From Pseudomonas yamanorum (lineage in GTDB: Bacteria > Pseudomonadota > Gammaproteobacteria > Pseudomonadales > Pseudomonadaceae): 33,756 nt of DNA. Location: positions 1-33,756 of the forward strand of contig NZ_JACARE010000058.1 of assembly GCF_013386765.1 (NCBI RefSeq). The letters are read 5' to 3'. The translations under genes and the position numbers were made by a program. This document shows, piece after piece, positions 16,678-25,370 of this stretch. The first letter of the stretch is position 1. Every line of letters starts with the position of its first letter. A model generated the notes under the pieces. The model ran no database searches, was not told where the DNA came from, and worked only from the letters and a program-made list of their open reading frames with translations.

Positions 16678-17259
16678 TTATTCGTATTGCAGGGTGAACG
16701 GCAGGGTGGCGTCGCCGCGACCGGCCACGACCGTTGATACGTCTGTGGCAGTGGTGACATACACTGCGGAAAACCTTAACGATGCGTTCCCGCCTTGCAG
16801 GGGGCTTTCGATCAACGCCGTGGTCGGCGAGCTCAGGTCGATCAATGCGCCATTACTGTCGAGCAGGGCAATGCCCACGTTTTTGGCCGTGCCTACGCCG
16901 TCGATCAGCTTGAGCACCTTGGTGCCTGCCACAATGCCTGTGCCCGCGCCCTTGGTAGGGTCGAAGATCATGGCCACTTTGGCGCCGGCATTGCAGTTGA
17001 TCTTCATATCGAAGTTTTGCGAAGTCACTGTGCCATTGCTTTTAGGCGCGGTGGCCGTGCCCATTTCCTTGACCGCCACGTTTCCCATATCCACGGAAAT
17101 GTTTTTATTCGCTCCGCCGGCGCTTGCGGTACAGGCATCGACGTTGATAGAACCGGTAAAGTTAAGCGTGCCGCCGCCAGCCAGCGTAGGCGCCGCCATG
17201 ACGTTACCGGCCGCGACGAAAATAGACAGGGCCAGCAGTGCCCGGTGGAAGGTTTTCAT
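16678..17259 (-). CDS. Major fimbrial subunit (pilin)
   Basis: A 193-residue exported pilin of the type-1/Cup fimbrial family. The signal peptide covers about residues 1-22 (LLALSIFVAAGNVMA). The mature part begins with TLNFTGSINVDACTAS. The conserved disulphide pair is Cys43 and Cys89. Alternating hydrophobic strands and a C-terminal FTLQYE beta strand, with the usual near-terminal Tyr, mark the donor-strand fold. It is first in the subunit-chaperone-usher unit and has a copy of the shared 20-bp motif 61 bp ahead of its start codon. It corresponds in position to cupD1/cupC1. Confidence 0.92.
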   Translation of the reverse strand: MKTFHRALLALSIFVAAGNVMAAPTLAGGGTLNFTGSINVDACTASAGGANKNISVDMGNVAVKEMGTATAPKSNGTVTSQNFDMKINCNAGAKVAMIFDPTKGAGTGIVAGTKVLKLIDGVGTAKNVGIALLDSNGALIDLSSPTTALIESPLQGGNASLRFSAVYVTTATDVSTVVAGRGDATLPFTLQYE

Positions 17260-17320
17260 GTGACTTATACCGTTGTTGGGGGTTGAAACAACACGATATA
17301 GCAGCGCACATTAGTTAGGA

Positions 17321-17340
17321 ATCAGACGATCCTTAGAAGT
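17321..17340 (-). promoter_or_regulatory. Shared RcsB-box-like motif, copy 1 (fimbrial operon)
   Basis: On the minus strand this reads ACTTCTAAGGATCGTCTGAT. It sits between the response-regulator stop codon and the major pilin start. TATATC, a fair -10 element, lies 20 bp downstream at 17300-17295. The same sequence, with few changes, precedes two other genes of the locus (25261-25280 and 27141-27160). TAAGGAT-CG-TCTGA agrees with the enterobacterial RcsB-type box TAAGAATATTCCTA at 9 of 14 positions. Operator function for the adjacent RcsB-like regulator is inferred. Confidence 0.7.
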
Positions 17341-17345
17341 TGCTT

Positions 17346-17993
17346 CTAGTTGAATAAGTTGCGTTCGATGCAATAAGCTAATAAGTCCTGGTCACTGCCA
17401 ACTTCCAGTTTGCGCATGGCCGATACTTTCTGAGTGCTGATGGTCTTGGCGCTTCGATTCAACCCGCGCGCAATCTCGTTGACACTTTGGCCTGAGACAA
17501 ACAAACGCAAAATTTCATGTTCCTTGGGGGATAGCCGAGTAAATCGTTCATCCAGATCCGCTGAGGACTCCATCACCGACGTCGACTGCGGTCCGGTGCT
17601 GCGAATCGGATTGCCCCGGGCAATTGCTTTGAGTGCGGTCTGAATTTCGTCATGCAGCTGGTTTTTCTGGATGACGGCGAGCACGCCGAGTTCATGCAGG
17701 CGTGTGAGGATCAAAGGGTTCGAGATCATCGTCAGCACCAGCACACGTACGTCGGGAAAGTGCCGTGTGAGGTACTCCACCAGCTTCAGTCCGTCACCGT
17801 AAGGTGAGTCGCCCGGCATATTGAAGTCGGTGATCACCAGGTCTACCGACGTGGATTCCAGCAGTCCGATCAGTTCGTCGGAGCAAACGGCCTCTCCCAC
17901 CACGCGAAAGCGTTCGTCGCGCTCGATCAGCTCTCGCACCCCCACCAGTACGATGGGGTGATCATCGGCAATAACAACGTTGAGGGTATCCAT
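17346..17993 (-). CDS. RcsB/RocA-like response regulator
   Basis: A DNA-binding response regulator of 215 residues, the size of RcsB. The receiver domain (1-125) has acidic pocket residues Asp10-Asp11, phospho-acceptor Asp56 in VDLVITDFNMP (the same number as in RcsB) and Lys110. A LuxR/NarL-type helix-turn-helix follows at about 152-212 (LSPKEHEILRLFVSGQSVNE, then RSAKTISTQKVSAMRKL). I place the start at 17993 (MDTLNVVIADDH); a longer frame upstream overlaps the kinase gene. It follows the Hpt-bearing kinase by 23 bp and directly precedes the pilin promoter. By family it should be the output of the phosphorelay and activate fimbrial genes, like RcsB for cupD in P. aeruginosa PA14. Confidence 0.9.
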   Translation of the reverse strand: MDTLNVVIADDHPIVLVGVRELIERDERFRVVGEAVCSDELIGLLESTSVDLVITDFNMPGDSPYGDGLKLVEYLTRHFPDVRVLVLTMISNPLILTRLHELGVLAVIQKNQLHDEIQTALKAIARGNPIRSTGPQSTSVMESSADLDERFTRLSPKEHEILRLFVSGQSVNEIARGLNRSAKTISTQKVSAMRKLEVGSDQDLLAYCIERNLFN

Positions 17994-18016
17994 GAGGGGG
18001 CTTTTCCAGTGTGAAA

Positions 18017-21000
18017 TTATTCGAGGGCATCGAGTAACGCAGTCAGCCGCGCCAGGTTTTGTCGTACTTCCAACGTCAGGGCGGCAGTGAGGGCCATGCC
18101 GGTCAAGCGGCATTCCAGCTCGATAAAGGCTGTGGCCATCTCGCCAGCCTGCACCGCACCCAAGGCACCGGCGATGCTGTGCAGGTGTTGCGCCACCCGG
18201 TTGGCGTCGGCGCCGTCCAGCGCTGCCAGTGTGGTGTGGACATCCTGGCGCAAGGTCGTGACAAACAGCTCGCGCATTTTGGGGGACAGCTGCAAGGGCA
18301 CGTCAACTACGGGAGGGAAAGCGATGTTGCAATGCTTTTCCAACTGCGCACGCAAGGTGGCGAGGTCCAGCGGCTTGACCAGCCACGCACTCATGCCGGC
18401 GGCGAGACAGCGTTCGCCTTCTTCGCGAAGGGCGTTGGCCGTTATGCCAATGATCGGCAGGGTTTTGTCCTGTTGGCGCAGAGCCTGGGCGAGTTGGTAG
18501 CCGTTCATGACGGGCATGTTTACGTCGGTCAGTATCAGGTCGAAACGCCCCGGTGCCCACTGCATCAGCGCCTGTTCGCCATTGGTGGCTACCACCGCCG
18601 AGCAACCCAGGGCCTCCAGTTGCTCCTGGATGATTGCGCCATTGATGACATTGTCTTCTGCCACCAGCACTTGCAGATTCAGGTTGCAGGGGCGTTCAAC
18701 GCTTGAAGGAAGGCTGTTGGCGCTATCACCGTGTTGTGCCAGGTAAACCGCCCAGGCAATGGCGCGTACATCGTCAGCGTCGACCGCCCAGTCGGTGCCG
18801 TCCAACTGTGCAGGGTTGAACCCGCCGGGTGTGGCGATGATGCGTGGGCCGGACCAGTTCGGATTGTTGGCGAGTGGCGATAGATCCACCAACAACGCCG
18901 AGGGCGGTGTGTCTGCCGTGACAGGGCGGCTGTCGAGGCCGAGGCGGTTGAGCCAGCCGATAATGTGTTGTGCCTGTTCGGCGACGTGCACTCGTACGTA
19001 CACAGCAGGTGCATCGGGGGGGAATACGGGGCAGTGGGTCAAGTTTCCAGGCGCAGGTTCCAGGGGCAACTCCAGGGTAAAGCTGCTGCCCAGCCCGGGT
19101 TCACTGACCACCTGCAAATGGCCGTGCATCAACTCGCACAGCCATTTGCAAATGGCCAGGCCCAGACCCGCGCCGGTCTGGCGCGTGGTGTCTTGGACCT
19201 GGTAGAACGGGTCGAATAATTGCGGTTGCTGCGCCAGGGGAATGCCCACGCCCGAATCGCTGATTTGCCACTGAACGCGAGCGTCTTCCAACACCCGAAC
19301 TCGCAGTACCACGCGGCCGTTATCGGTGAACTTGATCGCGTTGCTCAGCAGGTTGTTGAGGATCTGGCGGATTCGCTGCGGGTCACCGCGCAGCCGGTCT
19401 GGCAGCGTTGCGTCAATGCAGGCATACAGCTGCAAACCCTTGGCCCGGGCAAAAGCGCTGTAGGTGCGCAGGGTGTCTTCGGTCAGCGTCAGTGGGCAAA
19501 AATCCTGGAGTTCGAGGGTCATTTGTCCGGCCTCGATCTTCGACACATCCAGCACATCGCTGATCAACTGGAACAAGATGGCGGACGAACGTTGGATGGT
19601 CTTCAGATAATCCTGCTGGCGAGGTGCGAGGGCGGTCAGACCCAGCAATTCCAGGGTGCCCAGCACGCCATACAGCGGGGTGCGAATCTCATGGCTCATG
19701 GTGGCGAGGAAGCGGCTCTTGGCCTGGTTTGCCGCATCGGCCGCCTGGCGCGCTTCGTCCAGCGCCGCGGCGTCTTCGATGTGCCGGGTCATATCATGCA
19801 GGGCACATAGCCAGGCATCCTGGCCCTGATAGCGGGTGGGCACGAAGGCGACATGCAGGTGGCGCCCGTCGATATCGATCTCGGCTTGCCCGGGCTCGGT
19901 GTGCGAGGTCAGCAGGCTCTTTAACGGGCCGGTATCGCCGGGCCACTGCTGGGCACGCTGGTTTTGCAGGAGAACGCGATGGTCGCTGCGGCGCATCACG
20001 TACAGGCCGATCGGGGCGGTGTCGATCACTGCACGGCTGAATGCCTCGCTTTCGGCGATGCTGGCGTGGGCACTTTGGGCAGGGAGGATCACCCTGGCGG
20101 TGTACCAGCGATTGATGGCTCGACTGCAGCCGAGTATCGCCAGTGCCAGGACCACCACGCAGAGCAAGGGCCACAACGCATAGTTGAGGAAACTGCGCAG
20201 GCTGATGACGTAGATGGCCGTCCAGTGCTGCTCGCCGGTGCTGGTCAACTTGAACACCAGGCCGTCGCGATTGAAATTCACCCCTTCATTCAATACCTGA
20301 CCGGGATTGAGGGCACCGATCAATACCTCGCCTTCGGGGGTGACCAGGGTGAAATCATCGTAAATCGACCACTGCATCAGCCGCTCGATGTTATTGATCT
20401 GGGACAGGTTCAGCAGCGAGGCCACTACCACCCATGTGTTCGAGCCTTCGATAGTCACCGCCGTTCCTGCCAGATTGATATCGACGTAGGCCAGCAAGGC
20501 AGGGGTGGTCTGATCAGTCGGATAGGGCTCCCAATGCACCCGATGATCCGATTTAGAGCTGTTCTGCAGGCGCAGGCGCTCGTCCACCTGGGTCATTACC
20601 CTGGCCAACGTACTTACCTGCATCTGCCCCGCACCGCGCAATCGCCCGGTGGCGGGCACGGTTACGTCAAAGATATCGGGGCCATTGAGCAGGATCATCT
20701 GCGGCGATTGATAGTGCGACGCCGCCCAGAACGCGCTGTAGTAAGCGGCCAGGTAGGTACCCAGTGCGAACACCTTTGGGTATTGGTCGGCCGCGATTTT
20801 GTCCGGATTGATCTTCAAGCTGTACGGCAACGAAAACGGCAGGCCTCGCCCCTGATAGATATTGGGCCCTTCTGCGGGCAGCGGTTTTTGCATATAGGGC
20901 GGCAACACCGCCAAGGGGGTTAGCTCACCCTTGGCACTTTCCAGCGAGATATCCCGCAGGAACACTTCCTGCTCGTGGATATTTTCCATTAGCCGGGCGA

Positions 21001-21163
21001 AGTGGAATTGCAACGTATCACGCTGTTCATCAAGCATGCGTTGTACGCCCAGGTAGCTGATGCCCAGCAACAGCAGCACCAGAGCGCCGAGTACCAGCAA
21101 GCCTCTGTTCAGGCGCAATGAGCTGCTGGCGAGTTTTTCCAGGAGGGCGTTGGGGTGTTGCAT
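18017..21163 (-). CDS. Unorthodox hybrid sensor kinase with receiver and Hpt (RcsC/RocS-like)
   Basis: A 1048-residue membrane kinase. Membrane segments lie at about 20-40 and 328-348, enclosing a periplasmic sensor of nearly 290 residues. A PAS domain follows at about 372-470. The HisKA domain has phospho-His491 in FLATMSHEIRTPLYG, and the ATPase domain has NNLLSNAIKF and TGAGLGLAICK. A degenerate receiver-like section covers about 720-810, then a true receiver with Asp880 (LILTDVNMP) and Lys930. A C-terminal Hpt domain has its likely His near 995 (HLHSIAGALGA). The ATG at 21163 is preferred to the GTG before it; the ribosome binding site is weak. It is a paralogue of the kinase at 22425-25226, but only this one has an Hpt domain, so it can feed the neighbouring response regulator. 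Confidence 0.92.
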   Translation of the reverse strand: MQHPNALLEKLASSSLRLNRGLLVLGALVLLLLGISYLGVQRMLDEQRDTLQFHFARLMENIHEQEVFLRDISLESAKGELTPLAVLPPYMQKPLPAEGPNIYQGRGLPFSLPYSLKINPDKIAADQYPKVFALGTYLAAYYSAFWAASHYQSPQMILLNGPDIFDVTVPATGRLRGAGQMQVSTLARVMTQVDERLRLQNSSKSDHRVHWEPYPTDQTTPALLAYVDINLAGTAVTIEGSNTWVVVASLLNLSQINNIERLMQWSIYDDFTLVTPEGEVLIGALNPGQVLNEGVNFNRDGLVFKLTSTGEQHWTAIYVISLRSFLNYALWPLLCVVVLALAILGCSRAINRWYTARVILPAQSAHASIAESEAFSRAVIDTAPIGLYVMRRSDHRVLLQNQRAQQWPGDTGPLKSLLTSHTEPGQAEIDIDGRHLHVAFVPTRYQGQDAWLCALHDMTRHIEDAAALDEARQAADAANQAKSRFLATMSHEIRTPLYGVLGTLELLGLTALAPRQQDYLKTIQRSSAILFQLISDVLDVSKIEAGQMTLELQDFCPLTLTEDTLRTYSAFARAKGLQLYACIDATLPDRLRGDPQRIRQILNNLLSNAIKFTDNGRVVLRVRVLEDARVQWQISDSGVGIPLAQQPQLFDPFYQVQDTTRQTGAGLGLAICKWLCELMHGHLQVVSEPGLGSSFTLELPLEPAPGNLTHCPVFPPDAPAVYVRVHVAEQAQHIIGWLNRLGLDSRPVTADTPPSALLVDLSPLANNPNWSGPRIIATPGGFNPAQLDGTDWAVDADDVRAIAWAVYLAQHGDSANSLPSSVERPCNLNLQVLVAEDNVINGAIIQEQLEALGCSAVVATNGEQALMQWAPGRFDLILTDVNMPVMNGYQLAQALRQQDKTLPIIGITANALREEGERCLAAGMSAWLVKPLDLATLRAQLEKHCNIAFPPVVDVPLQLSPKMRELFVTTLRQDVHTTLAALDGADANRVAQHLHSIAGALGAVQAGEMATAFIELECRLTGMALTAALTLEVRQNLARLTALLDALE

Positions 21164-21250
21164 CACAGCGCCAGGGTGGCGGTAATGGGACGGACTTTGT
21201 GCACGATGACCCCTGAAGTGAGTGAAGTTCGCCCGCCGCCCCCGTGCAGC

Positions 21251-22438
21251 TCAATAAGTGAGCGCCGGCCCGTCATGGGCCAACAATTGCTGGAACTGAT
21301 CGGGGGACACGGCGTGGGAGATCAGGAAACCCTGGACCTGAGTGCAGTCGATCTTACGCAACAGTGCAAGTTCTTGCGCGGTTTCCACGCCTTCAGCCAC
21401 CACGATCAGGCCCAATTGGCGGCCCAGGCTGACAATACTGGCCAGCGCCTGGGCCAGTTCCTCGTTGGTATTGCAACCTTGCACCAGAGCTCGATCGATC
21501 TTCAGTTCGGTGAAGGGCGCCGACACCAGGTTCATGTATGAGCTGTAGCCTTTGCCGAAATCGTCCTGGGAGAGGCCAAACCCCTTGATCCGCAAGCGGC
21601 AGGCGCCGGCGTAGAAATTACTGATGTCATCGGGCACCGAGCATTCCATCAGCTCAAAGCAGATGCGCGCGGGTAAGCCTTGATGCTCCAGCACGAAGGC
21701 GAGTATGCGGTCGGGCAGGTCGTGGCTGTTGAGCAGGTGAGTGGGCAGGTTGATCGACACAGGGATGTCATAGCCCTGTTGACGCCATGCGGCCTGGGCA
21801 ATGATGGCCTGTTCAAGCATATGCCACAGCAAGTGCTCTTCAAGGTTAAAGCTGATCAACACCGGGAGGAACACGCCAGGGAGCAGCATGCCGTGCTCGG
21901 GGTGGAGCCACCGTACCAGCGCTTCGGCGGCGACTATTCTGCCGTTGCTCAAGGCTTTCTTGGGTTGAAACCATGCTTGCATCTCTCCGTTGTTGAACGC
22001 GTTCAGCAGGCTGTGGCGATCGATACCAGGCCGGGTCTCGACCGGTTCGGTGTTGTGCAGGGCTTGCAGTTGATCGATCAGGCAACGCAGGGCAACTGCG
22101 TTCACCGGTTTGGAGATCAGCCCGATGACTTTCACCTGTAGGTTGCTCGCCACCAGGCTGGCGCCCATCAGCATACGGCGCGAGGCGGAACTCATGATCG
22201 CCAGCGCGGGCCGTGAGCGTTGGGCGGCCAGCCCCTGGATAAATTGCACACCGTCCATTCCCGGCATCAGCAGGTCGGTCAGCACCAGGTCGAAGTCACG
22301 TCGCTTCAGGCATGCCAATGCTTCTTCGCCGTCCCTGGCGCACTCCACGTCAAAGTCACCCAACTGGTTGAACAGGGTCTGCAAGTACAGGTGCTGGAAG
22401 GGGTGGTCTTCGACAATCAAAATGCTACAGGGCTTCAT
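21251..22438 (-). CDS. REC-EAL response regulator, c-di-GMP phosphodiesterase (PvrR/RocR-like)
   Basis: A 395-residue response regulator. An N-terminal receiver (Glu10-Asp11, phospho-Asp55 in LVLTDLLMP, Lys110) is joined to an EAL domain from about 150 to 390. The residues needed for hydrolysis of c-di-GMP are present: Gln158, Glu172 of the EAL motif (AEALVRW), Asn230, Glu262 and Glu265 (FELME), Asp292-Asp293 (QDDFGKGYSS), Lys313 and Glu349 (VAEGVET). In loop 6 the usual DDFGTG reads DDFGKG. Its start overlaps the end of the upstream kinase by 14 bp, which suggests translational coupling. PvrR and RocR in P. aeruginosa have this architecture and oppose fimbrial expression or attachment. An active enzyme is likely but not shown. 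Confidence 0.93.
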   Translation of the reverse strand: MKPCSILIVEDHPFQHLYLQTLFNQLGDFDVECARDGEEALACLKRRDFDLVLTDLLMPGMDGVQFIQGLAAQRSRPALAIMSSASRRMLMGASLVASNLQVKVIGLISKPVNAVALRCLIDQLQALHNTEPVETRPGIDRHSLLNAFNNGEMQAWFQPKKALSNGRIVAAEALVRWLHPEHGMLLPGVFLPVLISFNLEEHLLWHMLEQAIIAQAAWRQQGYDIPVSINLPTHLLNSHDLPDRILAFVLEHQGLPARICFELMECSVPDDISNFYAGACRLRIKGFGLSQDDFGKGYSSYMNLVSAPFTELKIDRALVQGCNTNEELAQALASIVSLGRQLGLIVVAEGVETAQELALLRKIDCTQVQGFLISHAVSPDQFQQLLAHDGPALTY

Positions 22439-25226
22439 GAGCGACTCGTTCGTAGGGAGCCAGGAGTGTGAACAAGGCTCGCAGCGTAAAAGGTTTGACC
22501 AGGCAGTGATTCATCCCGGCAGCCAGGCACAACGCGTCTTCGCCGCGTAGGGCGTTGGCGGTGGCGCCGATAATCGGGGTCCTGCAGCCCAGGCTCCGGA
22601 GGGCTTCGGCCAGTTCGTAGCCGTTGAGCCTGGGCATGTTGACGTCGGTGAGGACCATGTCGAAGGCAGCGTTTTTCCAGTGTGACAGCGCTTCTTCGCC
22701 ATCGCTGGCCAACGCCACCGTGCAGCCGAGCTCTTCGAGTTGGTCGCGCAGGATCAGTTGGTTGATGACGTTGTCTTCAGCCACCAGAATATGCAGGTGC
22801 AAAGGGCGCAGGTCATAAGGCTCTCGGTGCTCTTCAAGCTCAGAGAACCGGCCGCCTTGGGCGTGGCGAACGGCCTGCAAGATCGCTTTCAAATCATTCA
22901 GGTTAACCGTCCAGTCGTTGGCGCTGAACTGCGCCTCGTAGGCACTTTCACAGCTGGCAATTACCCGTGGCCCTGGCGATTGCTGGAAGTGGCCAGGTTC
23001 GATGGGCGCCGGGTGCAGTTCGAGCAGCACACCCGCCGCACTCAGCTCTTTACACGCCGGGGCGCCGATCTTCGGCTTGGCACCCCAGCGGCGCAGCCAG
23101 CCACTCATGTTCTCAGCCAGTTCTCGAACGGGCGAGACGATATACACGGTGTTGGCTGCCAACTCCGGCAGGGCCGCAGGCAATCCGCTACGGGACAGTT
23201 GTTCCAACGGTATGACCAGGGAAAAACTGCTGCCCAGACCGGGCTCGCTGACCATGCGCAGGGTCCCGTTCATTAAATGGGTCAGGCGCAGGCAGATGGG
23301 CAAGCCCAGGCCGGTACCGGCAACCACATTGGTATTGCCCTCGGTCTGGTAGAACGGTTCGAAAATAAACGCCTGGTCGTCATGGGCAATACCCTTTCCG
23401 GTATCCGAGACTTGCCACTGCAGGCACACACGTTCGCCTTCGCGGCTGAGCAATTTGACCCGCAACACCACGCGCCCCGAGTCAGTGAACTTGACGGCGT
23501 TACTCAGCAGGTTATTGAGGATCTGCCGCACACGGCTCACATCGCCCACCAAGTGGTCGGGCAAGTCCGGGTCAAGGCAGGCGTAGAGCTGCACGCCTTT
23601 GCTTTGCGCTGCCGCGGCATAGCCCTGTACCACTTCCTGCACCAAGTCCAGCACGCAAAACTCACTCAGCTCGAGGGCCAGTTGCCCGGCCTCGATCTTC
23701 GACACATCCAGCACGTCACAAATCAATTGCAGCAGGGTGGCGGACGAGCCTTCGATGGTGCGCAGGTAGCTTTTTTGCTGGGCATCCAAACGGGTACGGG
23801 CGAGCAGTTCCAGGGTGCCAAGCACGCCATAAAGCGGGGTGCGGATCTCGTGACTCATGGTTGCGAGGAACAAGGTCTTGGCTTCGTTGGCCGCATCGGC
23901 CGACTGGCGCGCTTGTTCCAGTGCCGCTTCGATCTGGGTACGCGCACTGATATCGCTGAACGCGCACAGCAGCACGTCTTCACCTTTGTAGCGGGTGGGG
24001 GCGCAGCTCAGGTAAAGGTGGCGGCCGTCGGCGGTCTCGAAATAGTCCGTGAGGCAGGGCCCTGTGGCGGCGAACGCATCGCGAATCCAGCCGGGGCCCA
24101 GTTGTTCACCGCATTGGCCAAGCCATTGGCGGGCGAGGGTGTTTTCCAGCACCACCTGGCCATCAGTGCGACGTAGCACACACAGTGCCACCGGGGCTGT
24201 CTGAATCACGTCGCGGCTGAACAGTTCGCTTTCCACCAAGGCCTGGATGCGATGGATGGCCGGCGTGATGAAGCGGTGCTCCAAACGCCGCGTCAGCAGG
24301 CACACCAGGCTGATACTCAGCAGGGAGAACAGCAGCGCACCGAGCATTTGCGGCCATAATGCCCACAGGACAGCAGGCAAGTCGATGGAGTAGGTGAGCT
24401 GCCAGTCCGATGACTTCAGTTGTTTGCGCAGCACCAATTGTTCCGGTAGCCAGCCGGCGCCTACAAACCCGAAGAAGTCCTGCTGCCGCAGCAGCGGCAG
24501 GTGCTGCCCAGGCGGTGGTGTGTGGCTGTTAGTGAAGAGCGCCATACCTTGGCCGTTGAACATCGTGAACTCGCCGGCACTGTGGTCGCTCAGGGCACTG
24601 GAAACTTCACGATCATCCATCTCCAGGCCGAGCCAGCCGGAGCTCACGTCACGTTCGTCCAGGCGAATAAAAATGTACAGCTGCGAGTGCCCGTCTGACG
24701 CATGGGTCAGCCATAGCTCTTGCAACGTTTTAGAGTGTTTGAGCGCTTCGAGTTGATCCAGCATGGTTTGGGGCAAGTCTGCGGGCACGTTTGTCGCGTT
24801 ATACAACCGCCATACATGCGACTCGTTGCTCACATACAGCAGGTTGAGTTGCTTGGCTTTCAAATAGTCGCGCATGCGCTGGGTCAGCCAGATACTCCAT
24901 TGTTTGCCCGGCGTTTGCCCCAGCAGCAGGCGGATTTCCTCGTCGGAGACCGGCACATTCAATTTGGCTTTGCGAGTGGCCGACAGGCTCAGGCTTTCCA
25001 GCAATGCCTCACGCGTGGTGAAAAAGGTATGTGCCTCGGCAATGGCGCTGCTCATATAGCTGCGCCGCTGAGAGATTTCATTGTTGAACGTAAACAGCAG
25101 GAAGCTGTAGACGCCGCCCAGGATGCCCACCTGCAGCACCAGTGCAAAAATGCGCAGCAAGCGTCGTGCGGCGTGGGGTGTGGAAAGCACCGGACTGATC
25201 TGATGGAGGTAGTTCTTTAGTTTCAT
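22425..25226 (-). CDS. Hybrid sensor kinase without Hpt (PvrS/RocS-like)
   Basis: A 933-residue membrane kinase. Membrane segments lie at about 25-46 and 286-311, enclosing a periplasmic sensor of about 240 residues. A PAS region follows at about 333-430. The HisKA domain has phospho-His459 in FLATMSHEIRTPLYG, and the ATPase domain has NNLLSNAVKF and GTGLGLPIC. A receiver-like degenerate part (about 690-790) and a true receiver with Asp861 (MVLTDVNMP) and Lys911 come next. The protein ends soon after the receiver, so the Hpt domain of its paralogue is missing. The cytoplasmic parts of the two kinases are close to each other while the sensor parts differ. There is no clear ribosome binding site, and a motif copy ends 34 bp before the start codon. 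It heads the regulatory block and overlaps the REC-EAL gene by 14 bp. Confidence 0.92.
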   Translation of the reverse strand: MKLKNYLHQISPVLSTPHAARRLLRIFALVLQVGILGGVYSFLLFTFNNEISQRRSYMSSAIAEAHTFFTTREALLESLSLSATRKAKLNVPVSDEEIRLLLGQTPGKQWSIWLTQRMRDYLKAKQLNLLYVSNESHVWRLYNATNVPADLPQTMLDQLEALKHSKTLQELWLTHASDGHSQLYIFIRLDERDVSSGWLGLEMDDREVSSALSDHSAGEFTMFNGQGMALFTNSHTPPPGQHLPLLRQQDFFGFVGAGWLPEQLVLRKQLKSSDWQLTYSIDLPAVLWALWPQMLGALLFSLLSISLVCLLTRRLEHRFITPAIHRIQALVESELFSRDVIQTAPVALCVLRRTDGQVVLENTLARQWLGQCGEQLGPGWIRDAFAATGPCLTDYFETADGRHLYLSCAPTRYKGEDVLLCAFSDISARTQIEAALEQARQSADAANEAKTLFLATMSHEIRTPLYGVLGTLELLARTRLDAQQKSYLRTIEGSSATLLQLICDVLDVSKIEAGQLALELSEFCVLDLVQEVVQGYAAAAQSKGVQLYACLDPDLPDHLVGDVSRVRQILNNLLSNAVKFTDSGRVVLRVKLLSREGERVCLQWQVSDTGKGIAHDDQAFIFEPFYQTEGNTNVVAGTGLGLPICLRLTHLMNGTLRMVSEPGLGSSFSLVIPLEQLSRSGLPAALPELAANTVYIVSPVRELAENMSGWLRRWGAKPKIGAPACKELSAAGVLLELHPAPIEPGHFQQSPGPRVIASCESAYEAQFSANDWTVNLNDLKAILQAVRHAQGGRFSELEEHREPYDLRPLHLHILVAEDNVINQLILRDQLEELGCTVALASDGEEALSHWKNAAFDMVLTDVNMPRLNGYELAEALRSLGCRTPIIGATANALRGEDALCLAAGMNHCLVKPFTLRALFTLLAPYERVAHEAL

Positions 25227-25260
25227 TCCGGCACTTTAGTGGCCGCCGGATGCAGGTAAA

Positions 25261-25280
25261 ATCAGACGATCCTTAAAGTT
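25261..25280 (-). promoter_or_regulatory. Shared RcsB-box-like motif, copy 2 (regulatory operon)
   Basis: On the minus strand: AACTTTAAGGATCGTCTGAT, ending exactly 34 bp before the start codon of the first kinase. A -10-like TAAAGT lies 22 bp further on (25238-25233). If it is an operator of the encoded response regulator, the regulatory block controls itself. The preceding adhesin gene ends 90 bp upstream. Confidence 0.7.
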
Positions 25281-25370
25281 TCATGTGTTCTACACCCGCG
25301 TTGCCGTGGGTCAAGACCGGACGTTGATGTGCGCGTTGATCACGATATGTTCCGAGAAAAAGACCTCACG

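Noticed and set aside
16617..16760. N-terminal extension of the first chaperone (in-frame start at 16760)
   Set aside because: It would overlap the pilin coding end and place the signal peptide internally; the ATG at 16616 begins a proper signal peptide.
17994..18113. N-terminal extension of the response regulator
   Set aside because: It overlaps the kinase C-terminus in another frame and adds a non-conserved segment; the start at 17993 gives an RcsB-sized protein with Asp56 at the expected number.
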